Of a DNA stretch of 64,000 nt, positions 17,871 to 27,200 are shown in pieces. The translations under genes and the position numbers were made by a program. How positions within the stretch are numbered: position 1 is the stretch's first letter; every line of letters starts with the position of its first letter. Source of the stretch: Lineus longissimus (lineage: Eukaryota > Nemertea > Pilidiophora > Heteronemertea > Lineidae); assembly GCF_910592395.1 (NCBI RefSeq), contig NC_088326.1, forward strand, positions 4,469,001 through 4,533,000. Direction: 5' to 3'. Below the pieces are notes generated by a model that saw nothing but the letters and a program-made list of their open reading frames with translations, had not been told where the DNA came from and made no database searches.

Positions 17871-18290
17871 ATGGCACAAGCTCAGTTAACTTGGAACGAT
17901 AAACGCTCAGTTGAAGTGATGATGGAGGAAGAACAACATAATGATGGGAAAAAGAAACAGAAAGCTGAGGCCAGGTCTAAACAGAAGTCCGCAAGTATGG
18001 TTTTGTACTTAACACCGAAGATCATCCTCGCAATTTGGAAGGAAAAGGAGCAAATAAGGATTCAGATCGATGATGGTGAAAAAAAGATAAACATACCACC
18101 TGAAGTTTGGAGGATTCTTCATTTATCGGCAGAAGCCATAACATTGCTTCTAAGTTTTGTAGAAGGACAAGGTGGAATTGCTGAATATTATGATTCGTAT
18201 TACAGGACATGTCAACAAGGACAAAACCCTGATCATAAAATCTCCTCAGAACTTAGGAATCGGTTATCGATTGCAACTAGTGTGAAATAG
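17871..18290 (+). CDS. Hypothetical 139-residue protein, possible divergent PC4-like fold
   Basis: The Lys/Glu-rich N-terminus (to about residue 40) is followed by a short globular region: beta-like strands (YLTPKIILAIWK, QIRIQID) and then INIPPEVWRILHLSAEAITLL. The 'strand, strand, IxIPPEVWRIL helix' order resembles the PC4/SUB1 single-strand DNA-binding domain. Similarity is weak and only inferred. The next gene may hold a better copy, which would make the two distant paralogues. It has its own CCAAT/TATA promoter. A role in DNA binding or early transcription is speculation. Confidence 0.55.
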   Translation: MAQAQLTWNDKRSVEVMMEEEQHNDGKKKQKAEARSKQKSASMVLYLTPKIILAIWKEKEQIRIQIDDGEKKINIPPEVWRILHLSAEAITLLLSFVEGQGGIAEYYDSYYRTCQQGQNPDHKISSELRNRLSIATSVK

Positions 18291-18354
18291 TTTCAAGGTC
18301 AAGGACTTATATGAATGAGGTCAATCTTTGTTCTACTGACCTCATTAACAGCAA

Positions 18355-18429
18355 CCAATCACAATTCGTTACCCGAATGACGTCGACCAATCACAATCAC
18401 TCTTTCATCAGTCACGTGCAATATATAAG
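18355..18429 (+). promoter_or_regulatory. Composite promoter: two CCAAT, CRE-like, E-box, TATA
   Basis: Within 75 bp lie CCAAT (18355-18359), TGACGTC (18378-18384), CCAAT (18387-18391), CACGTG (18413-18418) and TATATAAG (18422-18429). TATA-to-start distance argues that transcription begins near 18450-18460, so ATG 18441 may lie upstream of the mRNA and ATG 18483 is the better start. Confidence 0.65.
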
Positions 18430-18482
18430 GACAAAACGCCATGAGTGCTCACATTCACTTCAAAACCTGCAAGTGCAAGAGA

Positions 18483-19586
18483 ATGGAGAACCAAACTACC
18501 AACAAAAACCACAAAAACAACGCTGAAATGGATAAAGTAACGTCCACCCAGACCAAGTCACCTGCGAAGAATGAAACAATCATGGAAACTCCGAAAGTAA
18601 CCAGGCGAAGAGGGGTACGGTCTACAGTCCTCGATCTCTCAAACGCTCCTAGTGCACCAAAGAAGGCAAGGAAAGCTGCAGCGCGTACTCCGTTCAATGA
18701 GAGGGAAAAAGAAATGCTGCCACAATGCTCGAGTCGTGTAGAACAAGAGACTGAATTGCGGATCCGATCCGATGAAAGAGGTGTTACATTCTCCTATGGT
18801 ACAAAATGGATCCGTCTCAGTAAAACGGGTTTCCTGAATCTGAAGAATCTCGTGGATACCATCGATAAAAGGATCGTCGACAGTCATGAGGAACGTTGGA
18901 CTCTGGAGGACCACATATTTGTTCAAACGAGATTCTTTAACAATAAAATGAATGTTGACATTCGCCGTTTTTTCATCAGCAATGACAACGATCCTGAGAA
19001 AGATTCCGAAAAATCGCAAGCAACTCTTTTCAGGCCGACTAAATGTGGTGTGTTCCTGAGCGTCCCTCAATGGAGGGAAATGTCGAGCAAGTTTAAAGAA
19101 CACACATGTGAGGATTCATTGAAAATAACTCCACTCGGTCGACTCACTATTCAGGTACTAGGGCTGTACCTTTCAAAGATCGGTCAAGGTTTCGTGGATC
19201 TTGAGTGTGATGGATGCCTGAATGATTGGCCTAGTCAAACAGATCATGTTTGCTGCATGCAGGAAGACTTTGCTGAATGTCAGAAACAGATTCGAAGGAA
19301 TAATCTAGACAACCTGAAAAAGAGCACCAGTATTCTTTATTTCACCCTTCGCCTGGCAGAAACCGCACTGGGGTTGGGCATTGAAATAAACCGCACGCCA
19401 AGATATCTGTTGAATAGAGCTTTTAACGATTGGACTGATGAACTTATCGCTGAAATTAAGTCGATTGAAAAGGCTGACGATGACGATGATGGTATTGTTG
19501 CTGATGAGGAGGAGGAGGAAGGAGAAGAAGACAAAGAGAATGCCATTGTTGCATCGGGAGGATTTAAAACGGACCACATTCAGTAA
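18483..19586 (+). CDS. Rightmost Polinton gene, putative PC4-like DNA-binding protein with acidic tail
   Basis: From ATG 18483 the protein has 367 residues (381 if ATG 18441 is used). The N-terminal 90 residues are basic (KVTRRRGVRST, KKARKAAART), resembling a nuclear-localisation or DNA-binding tail. The centre has FVQTRFFNN, MNVDIRRFFIS and RPTKCGVFLSVPQWREM. This recalls the PC4/SUB1 pattern 'VDIRxYY ... PTKKGIxLxxxQW'. A Cys-containing segment (LECDGCLNDWPS, DHVCCMQ) follows. The tail is an aspartate/glutamate run. The rich promoter upstream suggests early or host-responsive expression. Family assignment is an inference; the gene itself is well supported. Confidence 0.68.
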   Translation: MENQTTNKNHKNNAEMDKVTSTQTKSPAKNETIMETPKVTRRRGVRSTVLDLSNAPSAPKKARKAAARTPFNEREKEMLPQCSSRVEQETELRIRSDERGVTFSYGTKWIRLSKTGFLNLKNLVDTIDKRIVDSHEERWTLEDHIFVQTRFFNNKMNVDIRRFFISNDNDPEKDSEKSQATLFRPTKCGVFLSVPQWREMSSKFKEHTCEDSLKITPLGRLTIQVLGLYLSKIGQGFVDLECDGCLNDWPSQTDHVCCMQEDFAECQKQIRRNNLDNLKKSTSILYFTLRLAETALGLGIEINRTPRYLLNRAFNDWTDELIAEIKSIEKADDDDDGIVADEEEEEGEEDKENAIVASGGFKTDHIQ

Positions 19587-19982
19587 GACTATATATGGAT
19601 ATGTGCGTATGAAACATTCAAAAAGGTGTACAGTACTGTTTTTTCAACATAAAGGATTGCAGAGTGAAATTTGTTAGCACTTCATACAGACTTGCATGGG
19701 ATTACTTAGACTATCATGTAAATATTTACCTGTGGACAATGCCTACACAATGCATTTGGAAGACTATTTAGCTCTTGATCATATATTGACTAGTATCGGA
19801 ATATTATTAATATCACTTTTGTGCATGATAGGAAAAGAGAAGCAAGTTGGAATATACTTTTCCTCTTTTTGGTTTGTATAATATGTTTAAAATATGCATG
19901 CTGTGCTATGGTTATTTGTTTTTACTAATGCCATTTTTATTATTTTATATCATGTACAATGCTTTAACAAAAAATAAAAAAC
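19587..19982. other. Polinton right arm, non-coding
   Basis: AT-rich 3' flank of the last gene with AATAAA at 19973-19978, a likely polyadenylation signal. A 61-residue frame at 19696-19881 has no supporting features. Confidence 0.5.
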
Positions 19983-20030
19983 AGTAGCATGGGCTACTTG
20001 GGGAAGAATTGTGAACGATTGAACTAGTTG
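19983..20030 (+). repeat. Terminal-repeat-like sequence in opposite orientation inside the right end
   Basis: AGTAGCATGGGCTACTTGGG and about 28 further bases resemble the element's own left terminus in the direct orientation. With the true right end (20325) the last 343 bp therefore form a long imperfect hairpin. Confidence 0.75.
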
Positions 20031-20154
20031 CAACACTGATCTTCAAACTCTACTTTGATGATGTGACCATGACCTCTACATACCCTATTTTGGATATTTT
20101 AACGTTACTCCAATATGGGCCATGGTCATAACCCACTTTGGATATTTCACTATA

Positions 20155-20325
20155 TCCAAAGTAGGTTACTAGGCCATGACCCACTCTGGAGATTTTACAC
20201 CATATCCAAACTAGGTCACTAGGTCAGGTCAACTTTCAAACTTCTCATACACAAAGTAGGTCAGTAGGTCAGTAGGTCACTAGGTCAAAAGTTCATAATT
20301 TTCCCCAAGTAGCCCATATACTACT
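20155..20325 (-). repeat. Polinton right terminal inverted repeat
   Basis: This is the inverse of 1278-1399 (122 bp, exact) plus 1483-1531. It ends CCCATATACTACT, immediately followed by AACAGA. Confidence 0.93.
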
Positions 20326-20331
20326 AACAGA
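20326..20331. repeat. Polinton target-site duplication, right copy (AACAGA)
   Basis: Identical to 1272-1277 and directly abutting the right terminal repeat. Confidence 0.93.
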
Positions 20332-20495
20332 TGCTGTTACACCCAGAGCCAAGGCCAGCACGAGCAGATCCACACCTGATAACCCGCCCCATCACAAAGT
20401 AGACCAATGAACGACCTCGATAGCAAAGATTACTTCGGAGCAATCCTCAACCGTTCATGTTTAATTGAAACATACTGAACCTATATTGTGACCAG

Positions 20496-20760
20496 GGCCC
20501 GGTTTCTCAAAGAATCTTAACTGTTTGTCTTAAGTCATAATATTTTGACTAAGCCAAGTCAAAAACTTTAGTACGAATCTCAAAGCATCTTGTGTCCTTC
20601 ATTCCGACTTAAGTACGGTAGCTACCGTGCTTAAGTTTTTGGGGTACTTAAGTCGGCTAGGCGAGTTAAGATTCTTTGTGAATCAACTTAAGACAAAACT
20701 TAAGAAATTCTCATACTTAAGTCACCAAAACAGACTTAAGATTCTTCGTGAAACCGGGCC
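20496..20760. mobile_element. Harbinger-like foldback MITE, 265 bp
   Basis: Ends GGCCCGGTTTC and its inverse are flanked by CAG on both sides (20493-20495, 20761-20763). The interior is rich in inverted 'cttaag' motifs and folds on itself. The 3-bp CWG duplication and GGCCCGGTT end match the PIF/Harbinger transposon end at 61687. There is no coding capacity. Confidence 0.75.
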
Positions 20761-20763
20761 CAG

Positions 20764-21002
20764 ACCTTCCTCCTCTTGTCGCCCTATGTACACTTCCAAC
20801 AACAAAGGAGCCAAGTCCGTTGACGTAGGTGCCGTCTCGCCAAATTGGCATGTGTGATATCACTTTACCGCGGTACTAGAACAAATTTATAAACAGAAGC
20901 CAACAGCGAGTGATGTATTCTGGTATAACAACTCTCATTTTCTCGAATTCTCATACATTTCGGATGTTGTTTTATTTGAATTCTTCATGATGCTACATGA
21001 AT

Positions 21003-21035
<33 letters not shown>

Positions 21036-22429
21036 TCTGAAGAAAAAGCGTAAAGGAATAAGCAGTTTCTTTCCCGCAATATTTGCATGGGATTTCAGGT
21101 TTCCCGCCATTTTTTGCATACGTTTCATTTTGGTCAAAGCACATTCGTTTTATTTGCTCTTATTGTGTACCGGTATGATTTATCAATATCTGTCTTTTTT
21201 ATCTTGATGTCATGTAAACGAATTTTTCTTCCAGTTCAATCTGGTTGAAAATGTTAGTTGCGTTATTACATTTTAGCAGTCAGGTTTGTATGCTGAGATT
21301 TCTTTAGGCTCACCCCGCACAAGGAGTGTTAACCTTTTTCCAAATGCTTTGAAAAGTGATCTGAATCGGTTGTGCCAATTGCGCACATTCAAAAGTAGAG
21401 TCAAGATTTCTTTACAAAATGACACCATTATGAATAACCAGACTGGCGTCAAATTCCATGTCATTTGTGAAAGTTTATGAAATGACTGGCTCTGTAGAAC
21501 TAGGCCTATATACCGGACTCCCAAAAGGTCCTCAAATGCATACATGTATTATAATAACTTCCCTCAGAACTGGGTCACCACAGATTAATTGAGTTCTCAC
21601 TGTATATCAGACTTGACGTTTTGAAATGAAATAACTTTGGTGGCAAAGATTTTCAAGAAGGATAGTATTTTGGCCACGTGCTCTTCGTAATCTGATCATT
21701 TTGTTGAAAAATAATTGTTTTTATTTCAGAGTTTTTATATAGCAAATAGTATTAGAGGTTTTTAGGCCATTTTTTTTGGGGGGGGGGGGGGGGGGCGAGT
21801 TTGTTAGGTGAGGATGACTCTTGCAAAACTTGATGATAAAGACAGACAATTGTTTCATGCCGTAAAAACAAGGTTGAGAATTTCTCAGCAGTATGGTAAG
21901 CAAAAAAAATGTATACAAAAAAGGTATACATGTTTCAGCAAACCATATGTATTTGAGTGTTCTTCCTTTTTACATAAAATCCCCAAAATGTTTTCGTTTC
22001 CACTTCTAGCATGGATACACCAAGAATCTCTGAAGTTCATTTCACCCTAGTTATACTTGTGTGACGATATTTGGGATTGGATACCAAATCTATTATAATT
22101 CTGTGTTCTTCTCTTGCTGTCAGTGAACCCAAACACCCAGGATCGTTAGCCGTTTAACACCTTACTTCTTAATTGGTCGCTTGCATTGTGTTGCTATCAT
22201 CATCTGTTAGGCTGTTTGATCCATTTTGTGAACTGCCTTAGCACCTGGTTACTAGGCCCCTGCCCTAGGGCCTTTCTGGTGATCTTAGATTGATACAGCT
22301 GTGTGGTGATTGGTCGCCTCATTAATTACTGGATATTGGTTGGTTAAGAGCCTGATATTTGGGCTGGGCTATTTATCCATTAGGGGTGAGGGTAATGGTG
22401 TATAAAGTTGATGTTGGGATGTTTTAGCA
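20764..22429. other. Intergenic, no gene recognised
   Basis: Contains a T run (21003-21034) and a G run (about 21778-21795). No convincing coding, RNA or transposon signature was found. Confidence 0.45.
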
Positions 22430-23757
22430 AGTCTTGGCAGATCCAGAACCCAACCCGCGACAAGTGCTGGCAGATCCAGAACTCAACCCGCGACAAGTGC
22501 TGGCAGATCCAGAACTCAACCCGGACAAGTGCTGGCAGATCCAGAACTCAACCCGCGACAAGTGCTGGCAGATCCAGAACTCAACCCGCGACAAGTGCTG
22601 GCAGATCCAGAACCCAACCCGCGACAAGTGCTGGCAGATCCAGAACCCAACCCGCGACAAGTGCTGGCAGATCCAGAACCCAACCCGCGACAAGTGCTGG
22701 CAGATCCAGAACTCAACCCGCGACAAGTGCTGGCAGATCCAGAACCCAACCCGCGACAAGTGCTGGCAGATCCAGAACCCAACCCGCGACAAGTGCTGGC
22801 AGATCCAGAACTCAACCCGCGACAAGTGCTGGCAGATCCAGAACCCAACCCAGGACAAGTGCTGGCAGATCCAGAACCCAACCCGCGACAAGTGCTGGCA
22901 GATCCAGAACCCAACCCGCGACAAGTGCTGGCAGATCCAGAACCCAACCCGCGACAAGTGCTGGCAGATTCAGAACTCAACCCGCGACAAGTGCTGGCAG
23001 ATCCAGAACCCAACCCGCGACAAGTGCTGGCAGATCCAGAACCCAACCCGCGACAAGTGCTGGCAGATCCAGAACCCAACCCGCGACAAGTGCTGGCAGA
23101 TCCAGAACCCAACCCGCGACAAGTGCTGGCAGATCCAGAACCCAACCCGCGACAAGTGCTGGCAGATCCAGAACCCAACCCGCGACAAGTGCTGGCAGTT
23201 CCAGAACTCAACCCGTGACAAGTGCTGGCAGATCCAGAACCCAACCCGCGACAAGTGCTGGCAGATCCAGAACCCAACCCGCGACAAGTGCTGGCAGATC
23301 CAGAACCCAACCCGCGACAAGTGCTGGCAGAACCCAACCCGCGACAAGTGCTGGCAGATCCAGAACCCAACCCGCGACAAGTGCTGGCAGATCCAGAACT
23401 CAACCCGTGACAAGTGCTGGCAGATCCAGAACTCAACCCGCGACAAGTGCTGGCAGATCCAGAACTCAATCCGCGACAAGTGCTGGCAGATCCAGAACTC
23501 AACCCGTGACAAGTGCTGGCAGATCCAGAACTCAACCCGCGACAAGTGCTGGCAGATCCAGAACTCAACCCGCGACAAGTGCTGGCAGATCCAGAACTCA
23601 ACCCGCGACAAGTGCTGGCAGATCCAGAACCCAACCCGCGACAAGTGCTGGCAGATCCAGAACTCAACCCGTGACAAGTGCTGGCAGATCCAGAACTCAA
23701 CCCGCGACAAGTGCTGGCAGATCCAGAACTCAACCCGCGACAAGTGCTGGCAGATCC
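22430..23757. repeat. 33-bp minisatellite, about 40 copies
   Basis: The unit reads roughly gtgctggcagatccagaac(c/t)caacccgcgacaa. I count 40 units plus a partial one. Two main variants (C or T after 'gaac') are interspersed, with the T variant clustered at both ends and the C variant in the middle. There is one unit with a 2-bp deletion, one with a 9-bp deletion, and scattered substitutions. Because 33 is a multiple of 3 and the unit lacks stops in most frames, long open frames appear on both strands; I read these as by-products. Confidence 0.95.
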
Positions 23758-24227
23758 TGTGTAGGCATTGTGTTTAGTAAGAGATCAACGAAATGAAGAC
23801 CAGTATACGGAATAACACACATGAAAGAGTTGCCTCACTCATTGGAACACAGACTTGACTTTCTGTGATATTCAAATTTACCGCCAGTGAATACTTTTAA
23901 ATAGTTCTGCTAACGAATATTTTAAAATCATTTTCAAAATTACCCGCCTTGACAACTTGACCACGTGACCTTATTCTTCACTGTGTTTATCTCATCATAA
24001 AACGAGATAAAACCACTTGGCTATCTTCATTTTGATTGGCTATTGGAGATTGTAAGCCGGTCAGCCTGTCATCTGCATGTCATCGTAACCTAGCAGAAAT
24101 ATGGTGAATCATCGCTAGATGAGTGAATACGCACGAAGCGAAGCGGACCATTCATCCATACGTGACTCTACTCGACTCTGTACTAGTTTGACATTACTCG
24201 ATAGTGGTGACGCAAACGCATGAAAGT
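23758..24227. other. 5' flank of the CUB-type gene
   Basis: Presumed promoter and 5' UTR of the gene starting at 24228. I see no clear TATA box. No other gene is visible. Confidence 0.4.
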
Positions 24228-27200
24228 ATGATGCAGGCAACAATAATCATGTGTACCATTATATTGGTGATGGCAGAAGCAGGTATGTACATTTATCATA
24301 CCTCATTGGTATGTGGGCCAATCGGTCAACTGCCATGATGGCATCATCCTAATTATATACTAAAAGTCTCAGTGGCGGGAGATTTGAACTTCTTACACAG
24401 AGCAATGATGGATTCAGCTTTTGGCTTTTTAGAAGAAGGGCTTTTATTTTGTCATTCTATAAAAATTGCTGTAAATTGTAGACAGTTGCTAATTTCCAAA
24501 ACTAATCCATTTCGGACTTCGATTAGAAAAATTGCTAATGGTTGAAAAAATACGTTTCAAGCCTAGATGTCACCAAAATTTTCACAATTCAACAGTAAGG
24601 GGTTTACGAGGCACTCGACGAGGTCATGAAATCAAATTTTGCCCTTTAACCCTTTCCCCGCAGTAGTAGTAATAATCCGTCCACACGGCAGGGCGCCGGA
24701 GTGGGAATCAACTTAAGTTCACTCCCCTATTACGAGAGGGCTCTCCTGTTGATACACCATAAAACACATTTCCTGAAAACTTCATGACATTTGGGTTTAA
24801 GAAGGGAGTTGCTCTGCTGTGTTGTCCTTTTGACCTCACTCTGGCCATGCGCCTGTGGCCCTCAATATTACCTCAGTTTCAGTGGCCAGTGGCCTAACCA
24901 ATTTCATTGTGAACCTAACGTCGATAGGCTTGTTTGATATTTGAAAGGTTAGAGGATAGAGCATCCTTGGGACCTGTTATCAGAGGTATTGATGGTCACT
25001 GTGCTGTCCAAATTGGTTTCTTAGGCAAGTGCCTCATTAAATGCGTTCTCTTATACACCTTTCCAGTTGATGGATGGGGCGCCGAGTGTCTGAAATAGTG
25101 ATGTCATAAGGGGAAACTAGGCCTTATTGTGGAGGGACAAAGGAGATAGTCATGGTTGACCAACACACTTAAATGTTGTTAATGACGGACAAGTGGGAAA
25201 AAGTTAGTTCCAATGCAAGCCACCAATTTCGGGAAGCATGTATAGTCTCTCGTCTTGATGTTCTTAGTGGTATACGTCGTCTCATGCACGGGCGACCTCG
25301 TACGGATCCTTGGGAAACAAATGCCATCAACGACTCAGTCTCTGTTAACGTCAACGTTTTTTTCTTGACTTGATTACCGTGGTTACATCAGCTTGATTAG
25401 AATCGTGAACGTAGTGAACGATTATACGATACTTTCAAACCATAGGCCCCTGAATGCTAATTAGCGGGATTATCGGGCTAAACAATGGGATTAGCTAGGA
25501 AATAATATATAGGGAGTTAAAAAACTTCAGCTTAGTCTTCTTTACCGGTACTAACAATTTTGGCAGTTTTAAGGTTGCGGCCTTCGCCTAATGTCTGCGC
25601 GTGACAAAACCGGCATTCTTTCTTGGAGCGCCGACAAGTCTTTCCAACAGTAGTATCTGCATTATGATATTAATGAATAATAAAACAATCTATTATGGAT
25701 ATAACCGAGCAATATATCAGAAGAAAAAAAGAGAAATAACTGACTCCACTGTTGAATATGAAATTGCCTGCTAGATCGGCTGCGAATATTTTTTTCCCAA
25801 ACGACATTTCCACATTTGGACATGTAATAATTTTCACCAAAAAGTTTACAAAGCAGAGAGACTACCATGAAAAGAATGTCGACTTTAGTGAGATTCGATC
25901 CAGGGATATTTGGATTAGTATGCAAACCGCTCTACCCACGTAGCCACTGCGGCAGCTCCAAACCATGAAAAATTGTGCGCAGGTACTTATGATATACATA
26001 TAGTGGTCCAAAATGCTAACCCAAACCGTCCCGGGGTTTGGGGCGGGGGGGGGGGGCGGGTTAGGCAAATGTACATCATACCCACCGCGCACGAATTTAA
26101 TCGGTCAATTAGAAGAGATATAGGAACTGCGAATAACAATTGAAATGGATATATGTCGTTTGGGAAAAATATATTCGCAGACCGGTGTAAAAGTAAAAAG
26201 TGTCCCCCCTGGAAAAAGTGTCCGGCCCTATTGTATTCTGCAATATGGTTCTATAGAGACCCTGACGGTCAATAGCTCAGAGATTGAAGCGCATAATAGA
26301 ATCCTTTGTTCCCGGACATTTTATCCTAGGACATTTTAAACTTCTACACTGGCTTACGGGTAGGAGCACTTGACCATGGCTGTTTCTTTTGCAATTATCA
26401 TTGTTCGGATTTCATGCAATGATTCAAATATATATACTGAGGGTTTTTCTTTTTCTTTGTTTCAGCGGCCTCTAAAACCAGCAGTGTGAAATGTTATACG
26501 ACGGGTGCTGATCAGGTTCTCAATGTGACTTGCTCTGCCACGCAGCATATACTTATACACTCTAGTGAAACACAAAGTGCTACGGATTGCGCAACGGACA
26601 AGCCTGGAACCAAATGGAACAGTGGTCAAAACCATTTGATATTTTCTAGTTGTAACATGCGTAAAGAAAAATGTCAAACGGGATCAATATCCTCGACGAT
26701 GTTTATGAGAATAAACTACACATGTGGTGCGTTATAAGCTCATTTAAGAGGTTTAAAAGAATCAAAACATACAGTACGGAAACGGCCACTTAGAATTAGC
26801 GGAATGAGCGGAATGAGAGGATTCTGTACAAAATATGATATAAATTCATGCAAAATGGAACTTAATGAATTCATTAAGTTTGAATTTGTTCCATACGCCA
26901 CTAGGGTTATTTGAAAATCGCTTTTTACAATCGTTAAGCCATGACTCGCAATGAGGTCATGAAAACTGGTCTGTAGGGACAGTTTAGTCCAGTCGGTAGC
27001 CGTGCGCAGCACTGCATTGTCTTCAGAGTTCAGGCATAGCGACGATCATCGCGACAAATACTGGCTTTTCCAGGTGATTGAAGCCCAGAATTCGCTCATT
27101 CCGCTTATTCCGCTCATTCCGCTAATTCTACATGGCCTACGGAAACCCAGACGGTTTGAAATCGTTGCATGTATTTGAAACTGACTCACTGTCGGCCTAC

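Larger units (their letters stand above)
1278..20325 (+). mobile_element. Complete Polinton/Maverick element, 19,048 bp
   Basis: Terminal inverted repeats (AGTAGTATATGGGC at the left, the inverse at the right) and a perfect 6-bp target duplication bound the element. Inside are the hallmark genes: protein-primed DNA polymerase B, retroviral-type integrase, FtsK/HerA-type packaging ATPase, adenain-like protease, double-jelly-roll major capsid protein and penton-type minor capsid protein. The accessory genes sit to the left of the polymerase and at the far right. Ends, target duplication and nearly all frames are intact, which suggests recent activity. The size is in the usual 15-20 kb range of animal Polintons. 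Whether it forms virions cannot be judged from sequence. Confidence 0.97.
24283..26465 (+). other. Intron 1 of the CUB-type gene
   Basis: Holds the first copy of a ~190-bp direct repeat (25052-25245), a tRNA-like segment (about 25890-25968, minus) and a G run near 26042-26060. No internal gene was recognised. Confidence 0.55.

Noticed and set aside
22430-23757. CRISPR-like repeat array
   Set aside because: The repeats are directly adjacent with no unique spacers, and the genome is eukaryotic.
22408-23796. Very long open frames on both strands through the 33-bp array
   Set aside because: The period is a multiple of 3 and the unit lacks stops in nearly every frame; 2-bp and 9-bp indels are tolerated without regard to frame, so these are repeat artefacts.
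25890-25968. Functional tRNA gene
   Set aside because: A- and B-box-like motifs are present but the acceptor stem does not pair; treated as a SINE-like fragment.
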